A stretch of 64,000 bases of DNA from the NCBI RefSeq assembly GCF_037969725.1, contig NZ_CP150203.1, positions 512,001-576,000 of the forward strand, written 5' to 3'. The DNA comes from Paenibacillus sp. FSL W8-0426 (GTDB lineage Bacteria; Bacillota; Bacilli; Paenibacillales; Paenibacillaceae). Position numbers and translations under genes: made by a program. The notes under the pieces were generated by a model. That model was not told where the DNA came from, ran no database searches, and worked only from the letters and a program-made list of their open reading frames with translations. Below are positions 25,687-35,903 of this stretch, in pieces; the first letter of the stretch is position 1; each line of letters opens with the position of its first letter.

Positions 25687-26559
25687 TCAGCTCTGGCCGT
25701 CTGCTCCGTCCGCTCCATCCGTGTGGGCAGCTTGAGCCGTTTCCATCCCGTCATGCCCGGCATAGGGGCGATTGCTGCGGGAACTGGTCCTGGTAAGGCC
25801 GAAGCCGGAAACGATGAGGAGGAGCTGAAGGCCAAGGGCATAAGGTGCAGCTGCGGAACCGATCAAATGCAGCAGGGCAGCCAGCACGATCGAAAGCGAC
25901 AACAGCTTGCTCAGAGGAGCAGACGTGCTCCCGCGCGGTCCGGACCAGAGCAGGTATCCATACAATATCGTGATCAACAGCGAAACGAATTGCATCCATG
26001 GCAAGGCATTGTCCCAAGCTGCCCAAAAGGGCAGGTGCAACCCTGACTGCCGGAAGACGAAATCCGCGCACAGCGCTGCCGTGGCAGCAAAGGCGATTGG
26101 TTCTGCGGCAGGACGAAACACGTTCCAGACACCCTGTCCCCAACCTGCCGGGAGTTCATTGCGTCCGAGTTCGTCGGACAAGGCCCCGGTTTCCCTCTCC
26201 AGCGCTTTGTGCACGAGAGACAGGCGTGCAGGTTCGGGATGTCGGGTACAGTCCCGAATCTGCTCCTGCAATGGCATGGACAAGCAGGCTGCCGCTTTGC
26301 ATGACAGCATCGCTTGCAAAAGATTGGGAGAAGAGTGCTCGTCGAACATGTACCCATGGGTTTCTTTTGCCGCAAGTTGTCCCAACAAGGGTGTGCTTAT
26401 GTATAATGTATCTCGTATACTCCGCATTCGCCGTTCGCGGTTGCGTCTGACTTCGGTTGCCGACCATAAATAGATGCCTGTTAGCAGCGCGGTCATTGCA
26501 AGCAGCAGCCCCCAAAATCCGGGATAGCTGAGCATGTTATGCAGCCAAAATGAAAACAA
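25687..26559 (-). CDS. membrane protein of unknown function
   Basis: 290 residues from a TTG at 26559, chosen because AGGAGGG lies 6 bases upstream. An N-terminal membrane helix (GFWGLLLAMTALLTGIYLW) is followed by a cytoplasmic stretch of about 110 residues rich in Arg/Glu, and three or four helices between residues about 145 and 255. The C-terminus is hydrophilic with a repeated DGADGADG ending. I recognise no family. It is convergent with yezD and divergent from the GNAT gene. Confidence 0.65.
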   Translation of the reverse strand: MFSFWLHNMLSYPGFWGLLLAMTALLTGIYLWSATEVRRNRERRMRSIRDTLYISTPLLGQLAAKETHGYMFDEHSSPNLLQAMLSCKAAACLSMPLQEQIRDCTRHPEPARLSLVHKALERETGALSDELGRNELPAGWGQGVWNVFRPAAEPIAFAATAALCADFVFRQSGLHLPFWAAWDNALPWMQFVSLLITILYGYLLWSGPRGSTSAPLSKLLSLSIVLAALLHLIGSAAAPYALGLQLLLIVSGFGLTRTSSRSNRPYAGHDGMETAQAAHTDGADGADGQS

Positions 26560-26697
26560 GGGTAACCCTCCTTTACTTAGGAATCGTTGCAAGTAAACGC
26601 ACGTATCGTGAAACACGGTTCACGCAAGCTTTTCTCTCACTATTACACAGGAATTGCCTGAATTCAAGCATGAAGCGAAACGAAAGGGGATTGGATT

Positions 26698-27111
26698 ATG
26701 GACGCCATTCATATTGTACATACGCCTCCGAAGGCAGAAGAGTATCTTGCGTTACGCAAACGGGCAGGCCTTAGCGCCATGAGCAGAGAAGGAGCCGAAG
26801 CAGGTTTGCCAAACTCGCTGTTTGCCGTATGCTTGCGCCGTGGCGAGGAGCTTGTCGGCATGGGCCGGGTGATCGGCGATGGAGGGTGCTTTTTTCAGGT
26901 GGTGGACATCGCGGTACATCCGGATTCGCAGGGGCAAGGATACGGCAAACGGATCATGAGCGAGATTATGGACTATTTGCGGCGTCATGTTCCGCCTCGC
27001 GGCCTTGTCAGTCTGCTGGCCGATGTTCCGGCCGATCGGCTGTATGCCCAGTTTGGCTTCACGTATACCAGTCCGAAATCCGAAGGTATGTGGTGGAGAC
27101 AAGAAGAGTAG
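26698..27111 (+). CDS. GNAT-family N-acetyltransferase
   Basis: 137 residues. The acetyl-CoA binding motif is VDIAVHPDSQGQGYGKRIM (residues about 68-86), with the following helix and a C-terminal FGF-type strand (YAQFGFTYTSP). The order and short length match the YjcF/YkwB-like GNAT subgroup that acetylates small amines or protein termini. The substrate is unknown. AAAGGGG precedes the ATG. Confidence 0.88.
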   Translation: MDAIHIVHTPPKAEEYLALRKRAGLSAMSREGAEAGLPNSLFAVCLRRGEELVGMGRVIGDGGCFFQVVDIAVHPDSQGQGYGKRIMSEIMDYLRRHVPPRGLVSLLADVPADRLYAQFGFTYTSPKSEGMWWRQEE

Positions 27112-27310
27112 TCGGGGGAACGAAGTCCTTTGATCTGGAAAAACGATCTTGGATCGAAAACAAACTGCATTTTTTTAGGCGTTGCGATTGACTTCATCGG
27201 ATCATGAGGTTTAAGATGGCGTGTGCCGTTTAAGATTTATAACAACAGGAGTAAATTGGGACAATAATGATGCATTGAGCTTAGGACTTTGATGAAATGA
27301 GGGATTATAT

Positions 27311-27943
27311 ATGAAAGTTGCGCTGTTTGGAGCTACGGGAACGATTGGGAAAACGATATTATGGGAGTTGATGGACCGCGGGCATGAAGTGACGGCCATC
27401 GTGCGCGACCCATCCAAAGTGGAAATGGTGCATGAACGTTTACGCGTGGAGCAGGGCGATCTGCTTAATCCGGATCAGATTGCCGATTATACGGCAGGTC
27501 AGGATGCTGTTGTGAGCGCCTACGGGCCTAAGTTTGGCGAAGAGGAAGAACTGCTCGAAGTCACACGTTCGCTGCTGGAAGGCGTTCGCCGGGGCAAAGC
27601 GGGCCGTTTGGTCATCGTTGGCGGCGCAGGAAGCCTGCTGACGGATTCCGGTGAAATGCTGATGGACACGCCCGGATTTCCGGAGGAAGTCAGAACGCTT
27701 GCCAAAGCTCATCTGGACGCCTACGGATTAATCGAAGAGTCGGACATTGCCTGGACTTATCTGAGTCCTGCGGCAACGATTACTTCGGGCAGACGTACGG
27801 GTCAATTCAGGATTGGCCTGAATCGCATGATTACGGATGATCTGGGCGAGAGTACGATTTCCGTTGGAGATTTTGCGGCAGCGCTGGTGGATGAACTGGA
27901 CGATCCGAATTTTATCCAGACGCGGTTTACGGTTGCTTATTAA
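27311..27943 (+). CDS. NAD(P)-binding atypical SDR (NmrA/YwnB-like)
   Basis: 210 residues starting with a Rossmann nucleotide motif MKVALFGATGTIGKTILWEL and HEVTAIVRDPSKV, then VVSAYGPKFGE and RLVIVGGAGSLL. This is the NAD(P)H-binding family that includes YwnB and biliverdin-reductase-B-like proteins. The classical SDR Tyr-Lys pair is not evident, as is common in this subgroup. GAGGG lies 7 bases before the ATG. Probably a redox-stress reductase or regulator; the substrate is unknown. Confidence 0.86.
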   Translation: MKVALFGATGTIGKTILWELMDRGHEVTAIVRDPSKVEMVHERLRVEQGDLLNPDQIADYTAGQDAVVSAYGPKFGEEEELLEVTRSLLEGVRRGKAGRLVIVGGAGSLLTDSGEMLMDTPGFPEEVRTLAKAHLDAYGLIEESDIAWTYLSPAATITSGRRTGQFRIGLNRMITDDLGESTISVGDFAAALVDELDDPNFIQTRFTVAY

Positions 27944-28163
27944 TGAGGGAACGGCATAAGGCCGGGTTTCGGGGTCGCACCGGGACGTTTGAATTCGCGA
28001 ACGGCATCGGTGCGTGCGTAATCTCCAGTGGGCAGAAACCTGTTGCAAAGGTCTGCATAGCATATCGCTGTATCGGTCGGTGTTTCGCGTAAAGGATGAT
28101 GGAACCTAGGATATGCCGGTTCGCATGAAGTCTGGATGTTAATCTTCCGGGAGGGGAATTGCG

Positions 28164-29828
28164 TTGTATATCGTAACGTCTGAACAGATGAGGGCGGTGG
28201 ACGAACATACCATCCGCGAGCTCGGCATTCCGGCTCTCAGTCTTATGGAGAATGCGGGACGTGCCATTGCCGAGGAAGTAATCCGGCTATGCCGGCAGCA
28301 GGAGGCGGGCGTAGGCGAATGCCCGGAGCCGCCGCGTGGGGCGGATCGCCAGGCAGGCCGCGTGCATGGCGGTCCGCCGGGGCTTCCCGGCTTCATCGCC
28401 GCCGACCCGGCGCTCGTGATGAAGCGGCCCCGCGATCAGCATTGGTACATGCTGATCGGCAAGGGCAACAATGGCGGCGACGGGCTTGTGGCGGCGCGCC
28501 ATTTGGTGGAGGCGGGGCTCGGCGTCACGCTGGTGTACGCCGATGCCCCGGAGGCACTGCGGGGCGAAGCCGCAGTGCAGCGGGATGCCGCCGCGAAGCT
28601 CGGAATCCCTGCTTTGGTCCACGGGCGCGAAGCCGTGGACTTCAGCCGGTGCACGGGCATCGTGGATGCGCTGCTCGGCACCGGCTCGCGGGGAGCGCCG
28701 CGAGGGTCTTACGCGGCGCTGATCGAGGCAGCGAATGGCAGCGGCAAGCCCGTTGTGGCGGCAGATATTCCGAGCGGGCTGGATGCGGACACGGGTGAGG
28801 TGCATACGCCATGCATTCAAGCCAGGGTCACGGTATGCCTTGCGCTCTTGAAACGCGGGCTGGCGCAGTATCCGGGTGCTTCTGCCGCCGGGCGCATCGT
28901 GGTGCGTTCCATCGGTATTCCCGCGCGGCTGGCCCCGGAACACGGAGCCTCTGTACGCTTGTTGACGGAAGAGATGCTGCGCGATGATCTCGGCGTGGAT
29001 ACTGGCCGTGTGCGCGTTCCCGACGGGCACAAGGGCACCTACGGCCACGTGCTGCTGGCTGCAGGCAGCCTGCCGATGAGCGGCGCGGGCCTGCTCGCGG
29101 CAAAGGCCGCGCTGCGCGCCGGCTGCGGCCTCGCCACGTGGGCGCTGCCCGCGGCACTGCTGCCGCACGTCGTCGGCAGCGTGCCCGAGGTCATGCTCGC
29201 CGCCGCAGCCGAAGGCCCCGGCGGCGAATGGAACGCGGCTTCCGCGGACGCCGTGCTGCGTCTCGCGGAGAGCCGCGACGTGCTCGCGACCGGCCCCGGC
29301 CTCGGTCGCTTCGCGGGGGACACAGGCTGGCTGCGCAGCCTGTGGCAGGGCACGGATCGTCCGCTCGTCATCGACGCGGACGGCCTCAACATGCTGGCAG
29401 ACGCCGGCCCGGACGGGCCCCGCGTCTGGGGCAAGCGCCGTGCGGCGGTCGTGCTGACGCCGCACCCGGGCGAGATGGCGCGGCTGCTGCGCCTGCCGAC
29501 CGCCGAGGTGCAGCGTGACCGCATCGGATACGCTGCGAGGTACGCCCGCGAGCAGGGCGTGACCCTGGTGCTCAAGGGAGCACGCACGGTCATTGCCATG
29601 CCTACCGGCGAGGCGTACGTCAACACCACCGGACATGCCGGCATGGCAACCGCCGGCGCCGGAGACGTCCTGACCGGCATCATCGCCGGTCTGCTGGCTC
29701 AAGGGCTGGGCGCGGAGCAAGCCGCTGCCTGGGGCGTGTATTTGCACGGCCTTGCCGGGGAACGCGCCGCGCAGCACCGGGGCGATCCGTCTGCCGTGCT
29801 CGCAGGCGACATCGTCGAGGCCCTGTGA
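28164..29828 (+). CDS. nnr: bifunctional NAD(P)HX epimerase / ADP-dependent NAD(P)HX dehydratase
   Basis: 554 residues. It repairs hydrated NADH and NADPH. The N-terminal epimerase (YjeF-N) domain contains GKGNNGGDGLVAARHL (residues 99-114) and VVAADIPSGLDADTGEV. The C-terminal ribokinase-like dehydratase contains GHKGTYGHVLLAAGSLPMSG, VIDADGLN, LTPHPGEMARLL and AGAGDVLTG near residue 510. It starts at TTG 28164 with GGGAGGGG 7 bases upstream. An extra segment of about 45 residues (44-90, rich in Pro, Gly, Arg) lies between the first helix and the GKGNNGGDG loop. The gene is far more GC-rich than its neighbours. Confidence 0.94.
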   Translation: MYIVTSEQMRAVDEHTIRELGIPALSLMENAGRAIAEEVIRLCRQQEAGVGECPEPPRGADRQAGRVHGGPPGLPGFIAADPALVMKRPRDQHWYMLIGKGNNGGDGLVAARHLVEAGLGVTLVYADAPEALRGEAAVQRDAAAKLGIPALVHGREAVDFSRCTGIVDALLGTGSRGAPRGSYAALIEAANGSGKPVVAADIPSGLDADTGEVHTPCIQARVTVCLALLKRGLAQYPGASAAGRIVVRSIGIPARLAPEHGASVRLLTEEMLRDDLGVDTGRVRVPDGHKGTYGHVLLAAGSLPMSGAGLLAAKAALRAGCGLATWALPAALLPHVVGSVPEVMLAAAAEGPGGEWNAASADAVLRLAESRDVLATGPGLGRFAGDTGWLRSLWQGTDRPLVIDADGLNMLADAGPDGPRVWGKRRAAVVLTPHPGEMARLLRLPTAEVQRDRIGYAARYAREQGVTLVLKGARTVIAMPTGEAYVNTTGHAGMATAGAGDVLTGIIAGLLAQGLGAEQAAAWGVYLHGLAGERAAQHRGDPSAVLAGDIVEAL

Positions 29829-30133
29829 CGCCTGTAAAGTCGGGCCGAACAGGGTTGGTGGATCGTGCCAATGCATTTCGTGCGTTTAATTTAAAGAGAA
29901 GAGGAAACTTCTATAACCGATGATAACGGGTTTCGAGCCCGTTGCCTCTGAATACACATCAAAGAGACGCTTCCATCACCACACCTGTCGTGGTGGCGAA
30001 AGCGTCTCTTCTTATTGGTTCCGGACCGACTCCTTCGTTGTGATCCTGATCGTTAGGTAACCGTCCTTTCGGTACGCCTGCTCCCCGTGCCGAAGATTTC
30101 CCAAACCCGGTCGTTCCGGCACCGATTACCCGG
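29829..30133. other. intergenic region between nnr and the chemoreceptor gene
   Basis: No gene seen. It contains a small hairpin (AACGGG/CCCGTT, about 29926-29946) and the strong two-way terminator at 29961-30012. Confidence 0.5.
29961..30012. terminator. bidirectional terminator for nnr and the BMP/chemoreceptor operon
   Basis: AAAGAGACGCTT (29961-29972) pairs with AAGCGTCTCTT (30000-30010), enclosing an inner CACCAC/GTGGTG stem. Confidence 0.85.
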
Positions 30134-31786
30134 TTACATTTTGAACCTTGCCAGTTCCCGGTGCATCTCCGCGCTGATGTCGCGGAGCGTTTTGACCTTG
30201 TCTGCCGCCTCTTCGAACGAGCGCTGCTGCTCGGCAGCGGAGGCGGTAATTTCTTCGCTGCTGGCTGCGGATTGCTGCGTGATGGCGCTGATGTTTTCGA
30301 TGGCCTGGTGCACGCGGGAACTCCATTCATGGGATTGCTGCATCTCCGCGGCCAACTGCTTGATCTGGGCGCTGATCCGCTCCGCGCTGCCTTCGATTGT
30401 TGAGAAGGATTGGCCGGTTTGTCTGGCAGCTTGTTCCTGCTGCGCAACAAGGCCGATGCTGTTCAAGACGGATCGTTTCACGTTGTCCATGGCGGTTGAA
30501 ATCTCTGTCACGGCCGCATAAATATGCTGCACGGACTGTTCTGATTGCTCCGCCAATTTTTTGACTTCGCTCGCCACCACGGCGAATCCTCGGCCGGCTT
30601 CGCCCGCCCGCGCCGCCTCAATGGAAGCGTTCAGCGACAACAGCGTGGTCTGGGAAGCGATGTCGGACACGTAGCCTGTCATCGTTTCGATCCGTGCGGC
30701 GCTGTCCTCCAGCTCCCGGAAGGTCTGCTCGACTTCCGCCATCGCTTTTTGGTTGACCTCGCTGAGTTTGAGCTGTTCCTGCATGAATGCTCGGCCGTCC
30801 GAAACCGTGCTTAACACTTCATTCCCGTATTCCGCCGATTGCGAGGTGGATTGCAGGCTGTTGTCGAACGTGTGCTGCATCTGTTCAACGATCATGACGG
30901 TTTCGGCCAGATCCTCGGCGATTTTCTGGCTGCCGATGGACAGTTCCTCCGTCGTACGGGTCACCTGCTGCACGATGGCCAGCATCGTGTCATTGCCGCG
31001 GTCAATGTCCTGCGCCATCGCATCCACCCGATTGCCAGCGGCGCCGATCGATTCGACCATGCTCCGAATGCTGTCGATCATGACCCGGAAGGAGGCGCTA
31101 AGCTCATCCAGCTCATCTTTTCCGCGGGTCGCCGCCAATTGGACGCTCAGATCGCCTTGGGCGATCCGTCCGGCAGCATCTTTAAGCACACGCATGCGTC
31201 CTGCCAATCGGCGGGAGGTGAAGAAGTTGAACAGGGTGACGGTGATGATCAGGAAAATTCCCCCTGCCAGCGCGATTTTCCATGTATCATCGATATCCTT
31301 GTCCAGTTGGGCAGTAAACTGCTCATAACGCTCGCGCGTGAACTCATCCAGCATATAAATGTCATTCTGGATGCCTTTCACCCTTGAGCTGTAACGTTTG
31401 GCTTCCGTGCTGTCCTGGGCATTCATGGCTTGAGTTGCGCCCTCGCCCAGCGCGGTCAGCTTCTCCTGAATGGTTCCGATCAGGCGCATCTGCTCCTCCG
31501 TTTGCAGCAGCTCTGCCGCGAGCTGGTCCGCCAGCTGTTTTCCTTCGTCCAGCAAACGCAGCACAGCGTCCTGATTGGCTGCCGACATGGAGGTGGAGTA
31601 AACGTCCAGCGCCTGCGCCGTCTGCAGCTGGTTGGCATCCAGCTCGGAAACTTTAAGCATGGCAGGCACCAGATTTTGATTGCCGGCATTCATGCCGAGC
31701 AGTTGGAATATGATGTAGGCCACCAATACGAGGGATGCCAGCATTGAAAATAACGCATAACCGATCAGCTTGCCTTGAAGCTTCAT
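30134..31786 (-). CDS. methyl-accepting chemotaxis protein
   Basis: 550 residues. Membrane helix at about residues 8-32 ([19 protein letters not shown]), an extracellular four-helix sensor domain of about 150 residues, a second helix ([16 protein letters not shown]), a HAMP domain, then the cytoplasmic signalling domain with the hairpin tip [20 protein letters not shown]. It passes ligand signals to CheA/CheW. I start it at the ATG 31786 with GGGGG 8 bases upstream; a TTG at 31855 that overlaps the upstream stop is a weaker alternative. It follows a BMP-type binding lipoprotein gene in one operon, which suggests that the binding protein presents its ligand to this receptor (inference). Confidence 0.92.
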   Translation of the reverse strand: MKLQGKLIGYALFSMLASLVLVAYIIFQLLGMNAGNQNLVPAMLKVSELDANQLQTAQALDVYSTSMSAANQDAVLRLLDEGKQLADQLAAELLQTEEQMRLIGTIQEKLTALGEGATQAMNAQDSTEAKRYSSRVKGIQNDIYMLDEFTRERYEQFTAQLDKDIDDTWKIALAGGIFLIITVTLFNFFTSRRLAGRMRVLKDAAGRIAQGDLSVQLAATRGKDELDELSASFRVMIDSIRSMVESIGAAGNRVDAMAQDIDRGNDTMLAIVQQVTRTTEELSIGSQKIAEDLAETVMIVEQMQHTFDNSLQSTSQSAEYGNEVLSTVSDGRAFMQEQLKLSEVNQKAMAEVEQTFRELEDSAARIETMTGYVSDIASQTTLLSLNASIEAARAGEAGRGFAVVASEVKKLAEQSEQSVQHIYAAVTEISTAMDNVKRSVLNSIGLVAQQEQAARQTGQSFSTIEGSAERISAQIKQLAAEMQQSHEWSSRVHQAIENISAITQQSAASSEEITASAAEQQRSFEEAADKVKTLRDISAEMHRELARFKM

Positions 31787-31851
31787 AACATATGCCCCCA
31801 TTGTTGAGTATTCACGTGCTTTGTCCTTATTTGTTACGACTGCTGCCTTGT

Positions 31852-32868
31852 TCAAGGGCTAAGCGTAATTTTGGTCTCGCCTGAAGCAATCTTTGCTTTC
31901 TGGTCTTCAAATTGTTTCTGCTGCTCGTCGCTCAAGGTAATATTGTGAAGCGCCGTGATGCCGATGCCGTTTTCAGCCAAGCCGTATACCATGACCTTTT
32001 GCGGGAAAGTGTTGTTGTTCTCTTTATATGTAGCGATGGCATTGCGGATGGAGACGTCCACGTTTTTGAGCATGGAGGTCAAAATCGCTTTTTCAGCCAA
32101 AAAGAATTGATCCGTATCTACGCCGATGGCATGTTTTCCCGCCTGCTGAATTTCGGTAAGAGCGCCCACGCCGGTCAAGCCTGCGGCAACGTAGATCACA
32201 TCTGTGCCTTGGTCCTGCATCATTTGGGAAGCGATCTGTGCTCCCAGCTCGGGTTTGCCAAAATCGCCGGCATACACAGCATGAACGCTGGCATCCGGGT
32301 TGACGGCATGTACGCCTTGTTCGAAGCCTTCCTGAAAATCATGCAGCACCGGGATGTCCATTCCGCCCAAAAAGCCAACGTGGTTATCCTTGGTGGCAAA
32401 GCCGGCAATCATGCCTGCCAGATAACTGCCTTCCTCCGCTTTGAACTTAATGGAATTGATGTTGGGGAGTTCGGACTCGCCGTCTATCATCAGGAAGGTC
32501 TGATCGGGATATTTTTCCGCCACCTTTTCCAAATCGGCTTTGACCGTATCGGTCAAGGCGATGATCAGGTCCATTTTTTCTTGTGCAAATTGCTCGAAAG
32601 CCTGCTCTGGCGTCAGGCCGTTGGCAGGTTCCTTATAGTCAAAAATGATGTTGCCTTCATTCCGTTCCTGAATCAGTCCGTCAAAGGCAGAGTCGTTAAA
32701 TGAGCGATCGCCAAGCCCGACTTCGGTCAGGACAACGCCAACCTTAATCCGGTTTTCCTGCGTGCTTCCGTTCGTCGAGCCATCGGGTGCGGAGCATGCC
32801 GTCAAAAGCAGCATAACGGCAAATATGTTCAGTACCAACACAGGAGAAATCCATTTTTGTTTTTTCAT
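31852..32868 (-). CDS. BMP-family substrate-binding lipoprotein (PnrA/Med-like)
   Basis: 338 residues from ATG 32868 (GAGG 8 bases upstream). Signal peptide with lipobox LLLTAC. The mature protein has BMP-family signatures: [32 protein letters not shown]-like [27 protein letters not shown] and [18 protein letters not shown] proteins bind purine nucleosides for ABC uptake. There are no permease or ATPase genes nearby; instead the gene is followed directly by a chemoreceptor. That arrangement points to a sensing rather than a transport role (inference). Confidence 0.9.
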   Translation of the reverse strand: MKKQKWISPVLVLNIFAVMLLLTACSAPDGSTNGSTQENRIKVGVVLTEVGLGDRSFNDSAFDGLIQERNEGNIIFDYKEPANGLTPEQAFEQFAQEKMDLIIALTDTVKADLEKVAEKYPDQTFLMIDGESELPNINSIKFKAEEGSYLAGMIAGFATKDNHVGFLGGMDIPVLHDFQEGFEQGVHAVNPDASVHAVYAGDFGKPELGAQIASQMMQDQGTDVIYVAAGLTGVGALTEIQQAGKHAIGVDTDQFFLAEKAILTSMLKNVDVSIRNAIATYKENNNTFPQKVMVYGLAENGIGITALHNITLSDEQQKQFEDQKAKIASGETKITLSP

Positions 32869-33057
32869 GGCCGGGTCCTCGTTTCTTTTCAAAATGTCTT
32901 GGGTGATGAATGAGTATACTTCTAGAACTATATCGGTAAAGTCCGGAAGGATTTTCATTGTTTTATTGAAAAATTACGCAAATAGTTCAATTTTCATGGA
33001 AATAGTCATTGGATTTTACAGAGGGGCGGTATTTCAAATGTTGAATTTGGTCAAAAA

Positions 33058-33100
33058 TAAAAAAAGATCCCGAACCGTTTTCTCAAACGGGGGATCTTTT
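33058..33100 (-). terminator. terminator of the gamma-glutamyltransferase gene
   Basis: AAGATCCC (from 33064) pairs with GGGATCTT (to 33098), enclosing AACCGTTT/AAACGG. Read on the minus strand it is followed by a run of eight or more T. Confidence 0.9.
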
Positions 33101-33125
33101 GATTTACAAGACGAGTACCGGAGCG

Positions 33126-34736
33126 TCACCAGGCCGCAATGGTACCATCGGCTCGGCTCTCGGTGCCGCCGCATAAAACGCCGTTGTCCGGATTGCGCCA
33201 GATGATCTGGCCGCGTCCGAAGGTGGAGGAATCGAGCGCGACCTGAATGTCATGGCCCTTTCGGGCAAGCGCCTGGGCAATGTGCTGCGGGAAGCCGGGC
33301 TCCACCATGACCGTCCTGCCCTTGGTCCATTGCCAGCGCGGCGAGTCCAGCGCAGCTTGCGGATTCAGGTGAAAGTCCAGCGTATTCATAATGACCTGCA
33401 CATGGCCCTGGGGCTGCATGAAACCGCCCATGACCCCGAACGGGCCGACAGCCTTGCTGCCGCGGGTGAGAAAACCGGGAATGATGGTGTGGTAAGTGCG
33501 TTTGCCGGGTTCCAGCCGGTTGGCGTGAGAAGGATCTAGGGAAAAGTTGTGCCCCCGGTTTTGCAGCGCGATGCCTGTGCCCGGCACGACGATGCCGGAG
33601 CCGAAGCCCATGTAATTGCTTTGGATAAAGGAGACCATGTTGCCTTCGCCATCCGCGACGGCCAGATATACGGTGCCGCTTGCCTGCGGGTCGCCGGCTT
33701 CAGGAAGGCGGACCGTATCGTCGATCAGCTTCCGGCGCCCATCCGCATAGGTTTCGGATAACAGCTCCTGAATGCTTACTCCCATTTTTCCGTGATCGGT
33801 AATATATTTCTCTCCATCGGCAAAGGCAAGCTTCATCGCTTCCAACTGACGGTGGTACGTCAGCACCGATTCCTTCTCTTCGAACGCGAAGCCCTTCAGC
33901 AAGTTCAGCGCCGACAGCGCGATGAGTCCTTGCCCGTTCGGCGGAATCTCCCAAACGTCATACCCGCGGTACGAGACGGAGATGGGCTCGACCCACTCCG
34001 GTTTGAACGAAGCCAGGTCGTCTCTTGTCATATAGCCGCCATGCTCTGCCATGAATGCATGCATGCGTTCCGCCAGCCCGCCTTCGTAGAAATCGCATGC
34101 ATCGCTTTCGCCAATCTGTCGCAAGGTGGTCGCATGATCCGGCGAACGCCAGATTTCGCCGGAAGCAGGTGTACGCCCGCCCGGTGCGAAGGTTTCGAAC
34201 CATGCGCTGCCTTTGAGCACCTCTCCTTGCGAAGCATAGATCCCGGCTGCCCTTGCCCAGTTGCGCGCCAGACCTGGTGGCAGGGGGTAACCCTCTTCCG
34301 CATAGCGTGCTGCAGGCTCGAGTGCTTCCGCCAGCGTCAGCCGCCCGAAACGCCGGCTGAGCTCGGCCCAGCCAGCAGGCGCGCCGGGAACGGTTACCGG
34401 GACGACGCCAAGTTTCGGCATTTCGGTGTAGCCGGCACTTGTGAGTGCTTGAATGGATAGGGTCCCGGGGGCCGGGCCGCTGGCATTCAGGCCGTACAGC
34501 TTGCCGCCCGTCCAGACCAGCGCAAAGGCATCGCCGCCGATGCCATTTGAAGCCGGCTCCAGCACGGTTAATGCGGCAGCCGTTGCCACAGCTGCATCCA
34601 TGGCGTTGCCGCCCTGTTTCAGAACGTCCAGTCCGGCTTGTGCCGCCAAAGGCTGCGAAGTGGCGACCATGCCCTTATTGGCGTAAACGGGAACCCGATG
34701 TGACGCAAACGGCTGGTAAAGGGGATCAAAGTTCAT
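33126..34736 (-). CDS. gamma-glutamyltransferase family protein (YwrD-like)
   Basis: 536 residues. The family is clear from GLDVLKQGGNAMDAAVATA, LEPASNGIGGDAF, GVVPVTVPGAPAGW, the autoprocessing site SGTVYLAVADGEGNMVSF and SNYMGFGSGIVVPGTGI. The Thr of GTVYL is in the position of the catalytic nucleophile created by self-cleavage. No signal peptide is visible, so it is probably cytoplasmic like B. subtilis YwrD, unlike secreted GGT. I start it at ATG 34736 (AAGGAG about 12 bases upstream); the frame is open to 34844. It may act on gamma-glutamyl or cephalosporin-like amides; the substrate is not predictable. Confidence 0.9.
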   Translation of the reverse strand: MNFDPLYQPFASHRVPVYANKGMVATSQPLAAQAGLDVLKQGGNAMDAAVATAAALTVLEPASNGIGGDAFALVWTGGKLYGLNASGPAPGTLSIQALTSAGYTEMPKLGVVPVTVPGAPAGWAELSRRFGRLTLAEALEPAARYAEEGYPLPPGLARNWARAAGIYASQGEVLKGSAWFETFAPGGRTPASGEIWRSPDHATTLRQIGESDACDFYEGGLAERMHAFMAEHGGYMTRDDLASFKPEWVEPISVSYRGYDVWEIPPNGQGLIALSALNLLKGFAFEEKESVLTYHRQLEAMKLAFADGEKYITDHGKMGVSIQELLSETYADGRRKLIDDTVRLPEAGDPQASGTVYLAVADGEGNMVSFIQSNYMGFGSGIVVPGTGIALQNRGHNFSLDPSHANRLEPGKRTYHTIIPGFLTRGSKAVGPFGVMGGFMQPQGHVQVIMNTLDFHLNPQAALDSPRWQWTKGRTVMVEPGFPQHIAQALARKGHDIQVALDSSTFGRGQIIWRNPDNGVLCGGTESRADGTIAAW

Positions 34737-34854
34737 CGAATGGTTCATCTCCTTGTCGCGAAATGTCAGCTTTCGGCCTGTCGAAGGCTTTGGTTCCTGA
34801 ACCTTTTTCGCAGCCGGGGAACCGAACTCCTGCCTGAACTTCAAATCCGTTTGC

Positions 34855-35754
34855 TCAGGTAGTTACCATATCCCCGCCGTTGACGTGAATGCATTCGCCG
34901 GTGACATAGGAAGAGTCGCGAGATGCGAGATAGACATAAGCTGCCGCAAGCTCATAGGGTTGACCTGCCCTGCCCATCGGCGTTTCCGTGCCGAACACTT
35001 CGACATCCTCGGCGGAAAAGCTGGACGGAATGAGCGGTGTCCAGATCGGGCCGGGCGCGATGGCATTGACCCGGATGCCCTCGGCCGCGAGCGATCTCGC
35101 GAGCACGCGCGTCAGCGAGACGACGGCCCCTTTCGTGGAAGAGTAGTCAATAAGCCGGACGTCTCCCTTATAGGCCGTGATGGAAGCGGTATTGATGATG
35201 GAGGCTCCCCTTTTCATGTGGGGGTAAGCTGCCTGAATCAGGAAAAAGTAGGAAAATACATTGGTTTGAAACGTGTGATACAGCTGTTCCTCGGTAATAT
35301 CGACGATACTTGGCTGCGTATACTGTACTCCATGATTATTCACGAGAACGTCGATGCTGCCGAATGCGTCCATCGTGGCACGGATGACCGCTTCACAGTT
35401 GACTTTCAGCCTCAGGTCGGTCTCGACCAGCAGGCAGCGCTGCCCCAATTCCTCGATGCGGTGTTTCGTCCATTCGGCATCCGTTCGTTCGTACAAATAA
35501 GCAATGACGATGTCGGCGCCTTCCTTGGCAAAGGCGATGGCCGCCGCCCTGCCGATGCCGCTGTCTCCTCCGGTGATGATCGCAACCTTGCCTTGCAGCT
35601 TGCAGCTTCCGATGTAAGCCGGATCTTCGCTGATGGGTTCGGGCACCATCAAGGTTTCGAGTCCGGGCTGAACGTTCTGATGTTGGGGCGGGAACGCCAG
35701 CTTTTGCTCTTTGCAGACCGTTCTTTCGCCGTGAAAAGGATAGACCGGGTTCAT
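34855..35754 (-). CDS. SDR-family oxidoreductase (general-stress glucose-dehydrogenase-like)
   Basis: 299 residues. Classical SDR elements: TGGDSGIGRAAAIAFAKEGA (cofactor loop), VLVNNHGVQ, the catalytic serine in NTASITAYKG, the Tyr-Lys pair in DYSSTKGA, and NAIAPGPIWTPL. The N-terminal extension FPPQHQNVQPGLETLMVPEP is typical of the YhdF/YdaD/YhxC group induced by general stress in Bacillus. It lies 118 bases upstream of the GGT gene on the same strand and is divergent from fosB. Confidence 0.92.
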   Translation of the reverse strand: MNPVYPFHGERTVCKEQKLAFPPQHQNVQPGLETLMVPEPISEDPAYIGSCKLQGKVAIITGGDSGIGRAAAIAFAKEGADIVIAYLYERTDAEWTKHRIEELGQRCLLVETDLRLKVNCEAVIRATMDAFGSIDVLVNNHGVQYTQPSIVDITEEQLYHTFQTNVFSYFFLIQAAYPHMKRGASIINTASITAYKGDVRLIDYSSTKGAVVSLTRVLARSLAAEGIRVNAIAPGPIWTPLIPSSFSAEDVEVFGTETPMGRAGQPYELAAAYVYLASRDSSYVTGECIHVNGGDMVTT

Positions 35755-35903
35755 ACGCGTTGCATCCTCCTCGCACTAAGGTTATATGCCTACACTATGC
35801 ATTCGCCCATAGGATGGTGTGAGGACGAGAAAGAGGGGTTTGTTTTTTGACCAAAATATTCCATAATAAAGATAACCAAGACCATGGAGGTGTCAGGAGC
35901 CCA

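Noticed and set aside
28287..29876. A 529-codon minus-strand frame antisense to the NAD(P)HX repair gene
   Set aside because: High GC content removes stop codons on all frames; no domain or start site supports it.
29920..29950. tRNA T-arm-like sequence (GGTTTCGAGCCC)
   Set aside because: No acceptor, D or anticodon arms flank it; it is a plain hairpin.
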